Source of the DNA: Candidatus Marispirochaeta associata
GTDB lineage: Bacteria; Spirochaetota; Spirochaetia; JC444; Marispirochaetaceae
Direction: 5' to 3'
DNA length: 64,000 nt
Assembly (NCBI GenBank): GCA_001749745.1
Contig: JWTM01000186.1
Location: 62,001-126,000, forward strand
Made by a program: the position numbers and the translations under genes. Every line of letters starts with the position of its first letter. The stretch's first letter is position 1. Positions 17,658-25,859 of the stretch are shown one piece after another. The notes under the pieces are model-generated. The model was given only the letters and a program-made list of their open reading frames with translations, ran no database searches and had not been told where the DNA came from.

Positions 17658-17710
17658 TTGACATTAAGTTTATCTGTGGTATAGTGGTTTTACTATCCAC
17701 AAATAGTGGA
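17658..17710 (+). promoter_or_regulatory. Promoter and candidate operator of island operon
   Basis: TTGACA (17658-17663), a 16-nt spacer and TATAGT (17680-17685). Around the expected start are interleaved GTGG and CCAC elements (GTGG at 17684-17687, CCAC at 17697-17700, GTGG at 17706-17709), forming short inverted pairs that could be an operator, perhaps for the LacI regulator at 24840. The promoter call is firm; the operator is tentative. Confidence 0.6.
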
Positions 17711-17731
17711 AGGCACATATAGGAGGTATAT

Positions 17732-19123
17732 ATGCAGAGAAACACTTGGTTGGTCGGAATGGTTTTTATTTTTCTAATTTCAGCTATTCCTGTTTTCGCA
17801 GGGGGAAGCAATGAGGAGTCCGCTGGTGCAGTTGGTCTCGATATGGCACCCCAGGAGCTGATGGAGTATAACTTGATTGCGGGGAAACCTTTCGAGGGCG
17901 CAACGGTTAAGGTTCTCTGTGTCTCCGAGAGTATCCCGCAGTTTATGGCCATAAAACGCCAGGTGCCTGAGTTTGAGAAACTTACCGGTATTAAGGTCGT
18001 TTGGGACTATTCGGTCTGGGACGCATGGCAGGAGAAGTTTATCGCCGAGGCGACGACCGGCGGTGGGAATTACGACATCCTTACCTATATGGACTCATAT
18101 GTAGTGGGTGTTAAAAATTATCTTCTCCCTATCGAGGGGCTTATAGAGCGGGATCAGATCAATCTGGATGATTATGCGCCCGGCTTTGTCGAAATGGTAC
18201 GCATGGGCGACGAAGATACGATCTACGGATTGCCCTTCCGCGGTCACGCTAACTTACTCTACTATAATAAGCAGGTATTCGACTCTTTAAATCTGGAGCC
18301 TCCAAAGACCTGGGATGAGCTGGTTGAGGTTTCGAAGATAATTGAGGCCGAAATCCCGGGTATGAAGGGGCTCGCCCAACCGTACGGCGGATCTTCTGGA
18401 CAGAATCTAATGAACTGGCTCGGTATGCTCTGGAGCAACGGCTCGGATATATTTGATGAAGAGTATCGACCGATTTTCAATAACGCTGCTGGTCTTGAGG
18501 CTACCGAAACCTATGTTGGATTCCTGACTGAGGATGAGATTGTCGCTCCCGGATCAGTGACCTTCTCCGAGGGAGAAGCTAACGAAGAGGTGTTGCAGGG
18601 CAGAGCCGCAATGAATATTTGCTGGTCCTGGGTATATACGAAGTATTCAAATCCGGATCAGGCCATTCCAAGCGTGTTGAACAACGTCGAGTTGGCCACG
18701 GTTCCCAGCTTTGCCGGAAAACCCGCCTATACCTATGCAACCAGTCTCGGAGCCAGCATCTCTAAGGATTCCCGGAACAAAGCCGCCGCCTGGGAGTACC
18801 TGAAGTTTTTTACCTCCAAGGAGCAAGAGAAGAAGGTCGTAACCTTCGAAGGCGATCCCGCATATGAAACGGTTATTGCGGTTCGTAATTCCAATCTGCT
18901 TGATCCTGAGGTAAACGCCGCCAACAACGGTCTACACAAGATGATCTATGAAGGCCTCAAGAGTTCCCGCGGTTTGCCTGCTGTACCGGAATGGCTCCAG
19001 GTTCAGTCTATTCTGGAAGTCGCGATGAACAAGATGGCCTCCGGAGCGGAGGTTGAGGCCACGCTGGATAAGGCCGCTGAAGATGTAGGCGCGGTAATGG
19101 AACGCGCTGGGTACTATAAATAA
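17732..19123 (+). CDS. Extracellular solute-binding protein, family 1
   Basis: A 463-residue periplasmic binding protein of the maltose/UgpB class. It has a signal peptide with core WLVGMVFIFLISAIPVFA and a mature start GGSNEES. Family features include FEKLTGIKVVWDYSVWD, DILTYMDSYVVG, YGLPFRGHANLLYYNKQVFD and PPKTWDELVEVSKII. It captures the substrate for the two MalFG-type permeases downstream. AGGAGG precedes the ATG, and a terminator-like hairpin follows the stop. No ATPase gene is present in the operon, so a shared ATPase (MsmK-type) encoded elsewhere must energise it. Substrate is unknown; the downstream enzymes suggest an amide- or nitrile-containing alcohol, not a plain sugar. Confidence 0.92.
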   Translation: MQRNTWLVGMVFIFLISAIPVFAGGSNEESAGAVGLDMAPQELMEYNLIAGKPFEGATVKVLCVSESIPQFMAIKRQVPEFEKLTGIKVVWDYSVWDAWQEKFIAEATTGGGNYDILTYMDSYVVGVKNYLLPIEGLIERDQINLDDYAPGFVEMVRMGDEDTIYGLPFRGHANLLYYNKQVFDSLNLEPPKTWDELVEVSKIIEAEIPGMKGLAQPYGGSSGQNLMNWLGMLWSNGSDIFDEEYRPIFNNAAGLEATETYVGFLTEDEIVAPGSVTFSEGEANEEVLQGRAAMNICWSWVYTKYSNPDQAIPSVLNNVELATVPSFAGKPAYTYATSLGASISKDSRNKAAAWEYLKFFTSKEQEKKVVTFEGDPAYETVIAVRNSNLLDPEVNAANNGLHKMIYEGLKSSRGLPAVPEWLQVQSILEVAMNKMASGAEVEATLDKAAEDVGAVMERAGYYK

Positions 19124-19131
19124 ACTACAGG

Positions 19132-19166
19132 GCGGTCGGCTATCCTGATTAGCCGGCCGCTTTTTT
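19132..19166 (+). terminator. Intercistronic terminator-like hairpin
   Basis: An 11-bp stem (19132-19142 with 19150-19160, one G-T wobble) rich in G and C is followed by six T (19161-19166). It has the full form of a Rho-independent terminator but sits between the binding protein and the permease it serves, so it probably acts as a partial terminator. Confidence 0.8.
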
Positions 19167-19190
19167 GAATCTTGAATCCGGGAGCTACGC

Positions 19191-20069
19191 ATGCCAGTCG
19201 GCCAGAAGAATCGGAAATACATACTGCTGTTACCAGCTCTATCCGTAATCGCCATAACATCGACATATCCGCTCATCTATGCTTTTTGGTTGGGATCGCG
19301 TAGGTGGCTCATCTCTGAATCACCCTCACCACAGCAATTCGTCGGGTTGGAGAACTTCATCCGGGCCCTCTCGGATTCGCAGTTTCTGATGGTCGCTCGA
19401 ACAAGTTTCATCTATACGGCGATTTCGGTAATTCTGTCGGTGATTATCGGGCTTGCGATAGCGCTAATCCTACAGAAGCCTGGTATCTCCTCGACTTTTA
19501 CGAAATCCTTATTGATCTTTCCCTTCGCCATCAGTCCGGCCCTTAAGGGATACACCTTTAGATATATGCTCCACCCTGAGAGCGGTATTATCGATAGGTT
19601 TTTGAACGCCATATTCCCCTCTACCGAGAATCTTATCTGGCTCGGTCATACGGGTTGGGCGATATTCTGGTTGGCCATGACCGAGGTGTGGGGCTGGGCC
19701 CCCTTGGTGGCGTTGATGTTTCTTGGGGCCCTGGGCTCGATTTCTCCCTATATCTTCGAAGCAGCCAAGCTGGACGGTATGAACAACGTCCAACTTTTCT
19801 ACTATATCACTTTGCCGTTGCTTTTGCCGGTGGTTTTAACCGTTACCTTATTGCGCACTATCTTTTCCCTCAAGATGTTTGATCAGGTTGTAACTATGAC
19901 GAACGGAGGGCCGGGCGGATCGACCCAAACCTTCAACTATCATATCTATCAAACGGGTTTTAGATTTATGGACATGGGATATGCCGCGGCAATGGCATCT
20001 ATTCTTATTGTAATTATGGCGATTATCTCATCCTTATATGTTAAGTCCTTGAAAAGAAGGGGGCTGTAA
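19191..20069 (+). CDS. ABC transporter permease, MalF/UgpA type
   Basis: A 292-residue inner-membrane permease with six hydrophobic segments. The EAA-loop region near residue 200 reads FEAAKLDGMNNVQLFYYITLP, which contacts the ATPase. GGSTQTFNYHIYQTGF near residue 245 is typical of the MalF/UgpA class. GGGAG-like Shine-Dalgarno precedes the ATG at 19191. Its last base is the first base of the next permease start, so the two are coupled. It pairs with the gene at 20069. Confidence 0.93.
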   Translation: MPVGQKNRKYILLLPALSVIAITSTYPLIYAFWLGSRRWLISESPSPQQFVGLENFIRALSDSQFLMVARTSFIYTAISVILSVIIGLAIALILQKPGISSTFTKSLLIFPFAISPALKGYTFRYMLHPESGIIDRFLNAIFPSTENLIWLGHTGWAIFWLAMTEVWGWAPLVALMFLGALGSISPYIFEAAKLDGMNNVQLFYYITLPLLLPVVLTVTLLRTIFSLKMFDQVVTMTNGGPGGSTQTFNYHIYQTGFRFMDMGYAAAMASILIVIMAIISSLYVKSLKRRGL

Positions 20070-20902
20070 TGAATAGGCTCTCCATTCGCACTCTCTTCGG
20101 CGAGGTCGCCCACAAAGTAGCCATCCTTTTGATTATCATTTTTGTGGTATTTCCGATTCTCTGGATAGGGCTTACGGCGTTTAAGACGCCGGTGGATTCA
20201 AAGACCGGTGAAATTTTGTTTCAACCGACCCTGGAAAATTTTGAAGTAATAAATGGTCCGACAATAAATGTTACGGGCCGCTTCCTTAACAGTCTCATTA
20301 TTTCTCTCGCCACCCTGGGGATCGCGATTCCTCTGGCTTTAATGGCGGCTTATGTCTTTTCACGCCATTCGTTTCGTGGTGACAGATCGCTCTTCGTCTA
20401 TATCCTCACAACCCAGTTTGTTCCGCCGGTTGTTATCGTTTTGCCGTTCTTCGCTATATTTCTTAAGATAGGCTTAATCGACTCGAAGATATCTCTCATT
20501 ATCGTGAATCTTTCGATCGGTCTTCCCTATGCGATCTGGCTTTTAAAGGGCTTTGTCGATAGTCTGCCGGGAGAGATCGAAGAGGCCGCTACTATCGACG
20601 GCTGCAGTCAACTACAGACGCTACGTTACATCCTGTTTCCTCTGACCGCACCGGGAATCATAACCACATCGATATTCGTTTTTATCAACTCTTGGAATGA
20701 GTTTCTCTACGCCTTGATTCTGACTCGATCTGAGCAGTCTAAGACTATTACCATCGCCCTTATGAGCACAATCGGGCCTTACGGCGTGTTATGGGAACGG
20801 ATGTCTGCAGTAGGTATCCTGGTGATTCTTCCGGTACTGGTCCTGGCGTTTTTTATCCGTAAGCACTTTGTGCAGGGCTTAACCATGGGCGGGGTCAAAT
20901 AG
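20069..20902 (+). CDS. ABC transporter permease, MalG/UgpE type
   Basis: A 277-residue inner-membrane permease with six hydrophobic segments and EAA loop EIEEAATIDGCSQLQTLRYI near residue 170. It ends with the class-typical FVQGLTMGGVK. It forms the translocation channel with the preceding permease. The nitrilase-family gene starts two bases after its stop, tying the importer to the catabolic enzymes. Confidence 0.93.
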   Translation: MNRLSIRTLFGEVAHKVAILLIIIFVVFPILWIGLTAFKTPVDSKTGEILFQPTLENFEVINGPTINVTGRFLNSLIISLATLGIAIPLALMAAYVFSRHSFRGDRSLFVYILTTQFVPPVVIVLPFFAIFLKIGLIDSKISLIIVNLSIGLPYAIWLLKGFVDSLPGEIEEAATIDGCSQLQTLRYILFPLTAPGIITTSIFVFINSWNEFLYALILTRSEQSKTITIALMSTIGPYGVLWERMSAVGILVILPVLVLAFFIRKHFVQGLTMGGVK

Positions 20903-20903
20903 A

Positions 20904-21749
20904 ATGGAAAGAAGGTCGACCGGAGAGATTGAGTTAGTATCGGTTCAAGCTCATTTTCCAGCAGGAGAGCGGGAACGAAATCTTCAAAAAGCCCTCGACT
21001 GCATCATGAGTGGCGGAGAGCTATCGCCGGATAGAACTCTTGTTCTACTGCCGGAGCTCTTTCCCAGCGGCTACGATCCAGAACTTGCCGCGAAGGAGTA
21101 TGCCGAAGAACGAGACGGGTATACTTTTTCCCGCATAAGTGCGCTTGCGAGGAAGAAGCGTATATACATCTCCTTCGGGTACCCAGAGAAGGGTGGTCAA
21201 GGGCGGGTGTATAATTCCCAGCTCTTAGTGGGCCCCGACGGCTCAGAACTGGCCAATTACCGAAAGATACATCTCACCAAGCCGGAAGAAGAACTTTATA
21301 CACCCGGGGATTCAATAGTTGTCGCCGATACGGAGATCGGGCTTATCGGATTGATGATCTGCTGGGATCTCGCTTTCCCCGAACTTGCCCGTTCCCTAAC
21401 CCTCAACGGGGCTGAGATTATTCTTGCTCCCGTAGCGTGGGATGAACCGTATGAACACCATTTTAGGGATTTTTCCCGCGTGCGAGCGGTGGAGAATACC
21501 GTGTTTCTTGTTACGAGTAATCACGTCGGTTCCATCGCTGGAGTTGAATATTCAGGAGACTCCGCTATTTATGCGCCGAACGGAGTCGTGGTTGCTTACG
21601 CTGAAGGGCGGCACGGCATACAAATTCGTACAAAAGTGGATCTGAGCATAGTAAACAGAATTAGGGACGGGTATTACACCATGCTGGCGGATCGTCGGCC
21701 GGAGCTATACGAAATGCAGTTCAACGGCAAGTACATCAACAGAGAATGA
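20904..21749 (+). CDS. Carbon-nitrogen hydrolase (nitrilase superfamily)
   Basis: A 281-residue cytoplasmic hydrolase with the complete catalytic triad of the superfamily: Glu51 (LLPELFPSGY), Lys121 (NYRKIHL) and Cys153 (MICWDLAFPE). Such enzymes cleave amide or nitrile C-N bonds; the motif set looks more like the amidase branches (omega-amidase, N-carbamoyl or aliphatic amidase) than true nitrilases. It lies directly after the permeases and before the HisD-like enzyme, so it probably hydrolyses the imported compound. The exact substrate cannot be deduced. Confidence 0.9.
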   Translation: MERRSTGEIELVSVQAHFPAGERERNLQKALDCIMSGGELSPDRTLVLLPELFPSGYDPELAAKEYAEERDGYTFSRISALARKKRIYISFGYPEKGGQGRVYNSQLLVGPDGSELANYRKIHLTKPEEELYTPGDSIVVADTEIGLIGLMICWDLAFPELARSLTLNGAEIILAPVAWDEPYEHHFRDFSRVRAVENTVFLVTSNHVGSIAGVEYSGDSAIYAPNGVVVAYAEGRHGIQIRTKVDLSIVNRIRDGYYTMLADRRPELYEMQFNGKYINRE

Positions 21750-21769
21750 GACAACTGGAGGATAAGAAG

Positions 21770-23047
21770 ATGGCGATCAAGTATTTGAAAGAGGCCAAAC
21801 CGGCCAAAGCGGAAGATCTGAGCGCAGTGCGGGAAACGGTCTCCCAAATGATCGAGCAAGTACGGCTTCGAGGGGATGAAGCGGTCCTCGAGTACACAAA
21901 AAAATTGGACGGAATAGAGCGTAAGAATGTCCGCATATCGGAGCAGGAGTTTGCTTCAGCCAGACGAGAGCTGAGCGACACTCTGAAAGAGGATATTCAA
22001 TTCGGTATCAACCAGGTACGGAGCTTTGCCAAAGCTCAGCGCGAAACGATGTCAGAGCTGGAGGTTGAGGTTTCTCCGGGTATACATCTCGGTCATCGCA
22101 TCGTACCGATCTCTGATGTAGGTGCGTACATTCCCGGAGGTCGCTATCCGATTTTATCGGCCGCCCAGATGCTCATTATTCCGGCAAAGGTTGCCGGGGT
22201 TGAACGGGTAATCGGCTGTACGCCTCCGAGGAGGGATGGAAAGGTGCATCCGGCGGTACTCTTTGCCGCGGAAGAGTCGGGTATTGATGAGCTCTACTGT
22301 ATCGGCGGGGTGCAGGCTGTCGCCGCGATGGCCTTCGGAACAGAAACGATCAAGCCGGTTTTTAAGATCGTCGGTCCGGGAAACAAATGGGTAACTGAGG
22401 CAAAGCGGCAGGTAAATGGCGTAGTCGGGCTGGATCTTCAAGCGGGTCCGAGTGAAATCCTGGTAATTGCGGATGCTACCGCCCAGGCGGACGTTGTAGC
22501 CGCCGATCTTTTGGGCCAACTTGAGCATGATCCGAATGCGAGAGGTATGTTAATTACCACTTCCGAAGAGTTGGGACGCGAAACCATCGCCGAGGTAGAG
22601 AAGCAGTTGAAGGTTCTCTCGACCGCCGACGTCGCTCAAGCGGCGTGGGATGCCCAGGGCGAGGTCGCCGTTGTGGAAACCCTGGACGATGCCGCGTTAC
22701 TGGCAAATCAGTGGGCGCCCGAACATCTAGAAGTTCACACAAAGTATCCGCATGCTCTTTTGTCGAAGCTTGTTAACTACGGCTCCGCTTTCCTTGGTGA
22801 ACGCGCGGCTGAGGTATTTGCCGATAAGGTGGCGGGTACCAACCATGCCCTGCCGACGGCCGGGGCTGCCAAGTACACCGGAGGGGTGTCGGTAAGTACT
22901 TTTCTGAAGACAATCACCCATCAGTGGGTATCGGAGGAAGCTATGCAGACCCTGGCGGAGATTGTTGTGCGTCAGTCGAACGTCGAAGGGATGGCGGCCC
23001 ATGCGGAATCCGCCGCAATCCGGCTCCGCAAGCAGAAAACTAACTAG
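21770..23047 (+). CDS. Histidinol dehydrogenase-family NAD-dependent alcohol dehydrogenase (catabolic type)
   Basis: A 425-residue HisD-family protein. Family residues are present: YIPGGRYP, GPGNKWVTEAK, AGPSEILVIAD, the zinc Gln and His in LLGQLEHDP, the catalytic Glu-His in APEHLEV, the Asp in FADKVAGTNHALPTAG and the final His in MAAHAES. HisD enzymes oxidise an alcohol to an acid in two NAD steps. I chose ATG 21770 because GGAGG precedes it; an upstream start at 21746 merely overlaps the nitrilase stop. No other histidine biosynthesis genes are nearby, while an importer and amidase are, so a catabolic role (as for the HisD-family sulfopropanediol dehydrogenase HpsN) is likely. Confidence 0.88.
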   Translation: MAIKYLKEAKPAKAEDLSAVRETVSQMIEQVRLRGDEAVLEYTKKLDGIERKNVRISEQEFASARRELSDTLKEDIQFGINQVRSFAKAQRETMSELEVEVSPGIHLGHRIVPISDVGAYIPGGRYPILSAAQMLIIPAKVAGVERVIGCTPPRRDGKVHPAVLFAAEESGIDELYCIGGVQAVAAMAFGTETIKPVFKIVGPGNKWVTEAKRQVNGVVGLDLQAGPSEILVIADATAQADVVAADLLGQLEHDPNARGMLITTSEELGRETIAEVEKQLKVLSTADVAQAAWDAQGEVAVVETLDDAALLANQWAPEHLEVHTKYPHALLSKLVNYGSAFLGERAAEVFADKVAGTNHALPTAGAAKYTGGVSVSTFLKTITHQWVSEEAMQTLAEIVVRQSNVEGMAAHAESAAIRLRKQKTN

Positions 23048-23070
23048 CGGCTTGGATTGGAGTTGAATGA

Positions 23071-23598
23071 ATGGTTTGGGAAGCAACGGACCGGGATCAT
23101 GATTTTTACAATCTGAAAGCGGCGGTCGAAAACGTAGATTTTGAGAACGAACGGGACGTGGAAGAGTTTTTTATATCCCTTACCAGGTATATTTGGGATC
23201 ATAAGATGATGGGCGCAATTTATGATTCATATAAGGATAATACCCTCATTCATGGGGAGAATGGGGCACTCACTTCATCCGTAGACGGTATCGTTAAGCA
23301 TACAAGTGAAGGCATAGCCGCTATGCCTGATATGCGGACTAACTTCTTAGAGATGCATGCAGTTAAGAAGAGTGAAGATGAGTACCGATTCGTTCAGGTA
23401 ACTTATATCGAAGGTACCTTCCGTGGTCCGTCAAAATATGGTCCGTCGAATAATGCGCACCTTAACTATAGGAACAACATGTGCATGTGCGAATGTTTGG
23501 TACAGAGGGAAAATAACAGCTGGAAAGTTTCAGAAGAGTGGTGTCTCGGATTTGATGATTTTTTCAAATCCCAGTTTGCGGATACCTTCGACCAGTAA
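23071..23598 (+). CDS. SnoaL/NTF2-like protein, paralogue A
   Basis: A 175-residue protein with the cone-shaped alpha+beta pattern of the NTF2/SnoaL superfamily. Conserved elements shared by the three tandem copies are IW-x-H-x-M-x-G near residue 41, IHGENG near 61, an MPD turn near 90, YGP near 125 and a terminal CECLV strand followed by SWKVSEEW. SnoaL-type folds bind small hydrophobic or carbonyl compounds and sometimes catalyse aldol, isomerase or dehydratase reactions. No catalytic set can be assigned here. The gene lies 23 bp after the HisD-like gene. Base composition is lower in G+C than the chromosome around the segment. It is most similar to paralogue C. Confidence 0.75.
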   Translation: MVWEATDRDHDFYNLKAAVENVDFENERDVEEFFISLTRYIWDHKMMGAIYDSYKDNTLIHGENGALTSSVDGIVKHTSEGIAAMPDMRTNFLEMHAVKKSEDEYRFVQVTYIEGTFRGPSKYGPSNNAHLNYRNNMCMCECLVQRENNSWKVSEEWCLGFDDFFKSQFADTFDQ

Positions 23599-23615
23599 GT
23601 AAAAGGATAAAGAAG

Positions 23616-24140
23616 ATGGACTACTGTGAGACTATGGTGATGGAACGAAAAAAGATGGAAGCAATCCTTGATAAAGAGGAGTTGAAGAGTCCTGAAGAGG
23701 CTGTAAAATTTGCGGAGGCGATCTCCAAGGTGATATGGAATCATCAGATGTTGGGGCTAGTGTATAAATATTATACCAAGGATGCCGTTCTTAAGGGCCC
23801 CGATGGCGATCAAATTGTAGGCCCCCAGCAGATACAGGAGAAATTCCTCACTTTTATAGCATCCTTTCCGGATTTGCGTGTGGTGGTTTCCGAGGCCTTC
23901 GCGAAAAAGGATTCCGAAGACGGATATATGGTGTATCAGCGAACCTACTGCGAAGGAACCAATACCGGCATGAGTATGTATGGTCCGCCTACTTTTCGGA
24001 AATTAAATGAGAAGAACTCTCTGGGGCAGTCTGTTTTTCTTTTAAGAAAAGAGGACGGTTGTTGGAAGATTGCGCAGGAGTACTCCATACGAAGTAAGAG
24101 AACGATAGAAAATCTGTTAAAAAATCTGGACGACGAGTAG
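23616..24140 (+). CDS. SnoaL/NTF2-like protein, paralogue B (divergent)
   Basis: 174 residues, second of three tandem paralogues. It keeps IWNHQMLG, a KGPDG turn in place of IHGENG, SFPDLRV in place of the MPD turn, and MYGPP, but differs widely elsewhere and lacks the CECLV strand (VFLLRKEDGCWKIAQEY). The divergence suggests a different ligand or a heteromeric role. AAGGA lies upstream of the ATG. It is in the operon 17 bp after paralogue A. Function is unknown. Confidence 0.72.
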   Translation: MDYCETMVMERKKMEAILDKEELKSPEEAVKFAEAISKVIWNHQMLGLVYKYYTKDAVLKGPDGDQIVGPQQIQEKFLTFIASFPDLRVVVSEAFAKKDSEDGYMVYQRTYCEGTNTGMSMYGPPTFRKLNEKNSLGQSVFLLRKEDGCWKIAQEYSIRSKRTIENLLKNLDDE

Positions 24141-24145
24141 ACGAG

Positions 24146-24688
24146 ATGGGAGAAGGTAAGGAGATGGAAAGCTATAACGAGATAACGGATGTGGAAAGCC
24201 TTGAAGCCATTGTTAGTCAATCGGACTTTAAAACCGCCGAGGATGTAGAGAGCTTTTTCATTGCCTATACAAAGCTCATTTGGGAACACCGAATGATCGG
24301 TCGCATTTACGATCACTACTCCGACGATATAGTAATTCATGGAGAGAACGGAAAAGACTTAAGCGGAATCGAACCGGTAATCGCCCATACGAGTGAGCGC
24401 TTATTCTCTATGCCGGATATTAAGATCAACTTCGTTGGGATATGGGCTAAGCAGTTGAACGATTCAGAGTATACCTTTATTCAGATTACCCAGCCTCAAG
24501 GTACCTTTACCGGTCCGAGTCTATACGGCCCTCCTACCCATAAAAAAGTGGAAAGTGGAAAAATAATCAACATGTGCGAATGTCTTGTTAAAAAAATAAA
24601 CGGTACTTGGAAGATAGTAGAAGAGTGGGGGTTGCTGGGGTATGCCGACTTCTTCTCAGAAGGCAAGAAAAACGAAATCCTTGTTTAA
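24146..24688 (+). CDS. SnoaL/NTF2-like protein, paralogue C
   Basis: 180 residues and closest to paralogue A: IWEHRMIG, VIHGENG, SMPDIKINF, GPSLYGPP and NMCECLVKK followed by GTWKIVEEWG. The two possible starts are 24146 and 24164; the second has GAAGG at usual distance, so the N-terminus may be six residues shorter. It is last in the operon, and about 150 bp separate it from the LacI gene. Three adjacent copies of one small fold suggest a hetero-oligomer or successive steps on similar intermediates. Confidence 0.74.
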   Translation: MGEGKEMESYNEITDVESLEAIVSQSDFKTAEDVESFFIAYTKLIWEHRMIGRIYDHYSDDIVIHGENGKDLSGIEPVIAHTSERLFSMPDIKINFVGIWAKQLNDSEYTFIQITQPQGTFTGPSLYGPPTHKKVESGKIINMCECLVKKINGTWKIVEEWGLLGYADFFSEGKKNEILV

Positions 24689-24804
24689 ACGTGATCTTAT
24701 TGTTAGTTTGCAGCGTCCTTGTGAAGCTTGAAGTTTGCAGGGGCGCCTGCTTCTCTCATGGTACTACCGAGAAAGGTAAACAAGAAGATAAAAATTTGGC
24801 TATC

Positions 24805-24833
24805 TTGACACCATCTTTTTATCAACTTATAAT
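24805..24833 (+). promoter_or_regulatory. Consensus promoter of LacI gene, leaderless type
   Basis: A perfect TTGACA (24805-24810), a 17-nt spacer and perfect TATAAT (24828-24833). The second of two adjacent ATG codons (24840) lies exactly 6 nt after the -10 box, where transcription should start. There is no Shine-Dalgarno. Confidence 0.8.
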
Positions 24834-24839
24834 CCGATG

Positions 24840-25859
24840 ATGGCCAGGAAAGTTACTTTACAACAGATCGCAGAAACGCTGAATCTCTCGCCCTCAACTG
24901 TTTCCCAAGCGCTGGCAAACAAGGGAAGGGTATCGCCTAAGACCGTGGAGCTGGTAAAGAAAACATCGGAACAACTCGGGTATACCAAAAGTTCGGATAC
25001 TACCCTGGAAAACGTGGGGATTCTCTTTAGTACTGAGAAAAACTGGGGATACCTGTGGGTTTTTATACGGGTGTTTATCGAGAGTCTTAAGAAGAACCTA
25101 CGGAACTATGGTATCCAACCGGTGATACTTCCCATCGATGACAATACCACTTCGCAAGAGTTGCTCCTGCAGTCTAGTGCCGTTTCTGCCAAGGCGCTTA
25201 TTATCCTTCATCTTGAGGACGAGCAGCTTATCGATGCGGTAGCCGATTGCGGTATCCCAATCCTCGCGGTAATGAACAATAAGTATCTGGACAAGTATAT
25301 GTCGGTTTGCAACGACGACTTTCAAGGCGCTTATGATGCGGTCAGCTACCTTTATGATTGCGGTCATCGTAAGATCGCTTACTTAGGCACTGAGCACCCG
25401 GCAACGGAACTGATGGGTAAAGACCGCTTACTCGGTGTAAAAAAAGCGGTAGACGATCACGGTATGCTTCTTCCCGATGAGAACATCATACTGTTTAACG
25501 GTCAGGAAAACATTGAGAAAATTGAGCTTGGACTGAAGCGTCTATTTGAAGAGGGAGAACCTCCGACCGCACTATACTGTTTGCATGACCAGTTGGCCGA
25601 GCGGGTATATGTTGTGCTGAATAAAAATCATATATCCGTTCCGGACGATGTATCGATTATTACCGCTGGTGACTCCTTTGATTACTCTCAGTTTGAGATT
25701 CCAAAGTTGACGACTATGAGATCTCAAACCGATCAGATGGGTGTCGTTGCCGCCGATATGTTGAATCGGGTGGTTAACCTTGAGGATACATCGCAGTTGA
25801 TGATGGGAGTGAAGATTCGTCAGAAACTTGTGGATCGCGGTTCGTGTAAGCGTTTATAA
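24840..25859 (+). CDS. LacI-family transcriptional regulator of island operon
   Basis: A 339-residue repressor. The N-terminal LacI helix-turn-helix is MARKVTLQQIAETLNLSP followed by STVSQALANKGRVSPKTVE. A periplasmic-binding-protein-like effector domain follows (LIILHLEDEQLIDAV, DDFQGAYDAVSYLYDCGHRKIAYLG, SIITAGDSFDYSQFEIPKLTTM). I chose the second of two adjacent ATGs because the consensus promoter leaves no room for a leader; starting at 24837 would add one Met. It is the only regulator in the acquired segment and probably controls the importer/nitrilase/HisD/SnoaL operon in response to its substrate. Confidence 0.92.
   Translation: MARKVTLQQIAETLNLSPSTVSQALANKGRVSPKTVELVKKTSEQLGYTKSSDTTLENVGILFSTEKNWGYLWVFIRVFIESLKKNLRNYGIQPVILPIDDNTTSQELLLQSSAVSAKALIILHLEDEQLIDAVADCGIPILAVMNNKYLDKYMSVCNDDFQGAYDAVSYLYDCGHRKIAYLGTEHPATELMGKDRLLGVKKAVDDHGMLLPDENIILFNGQENIEKIELGLKRLFEEGEPPTALYCLHDQLAERVYVVLNKNHISVPDDVSIITAGDSFDYSQFEIPKLTTMRSQTDQMGVVAADMLNRVVNLEDTSQLMMGVKIRQKLVDRGSCKRL

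Noticed and set aside
17503..17952. 149-codon antisense frame before the island importer
   Set aside because: It overlaps the promoter and signal-peptide codons of the binding-protein gene and has no protein-like features.
21770..23047. Histidine biosynthesis HisD
   Set aside because: No other his genes nearby; it lies in a catabolic importer operon on an AT-richer segment.
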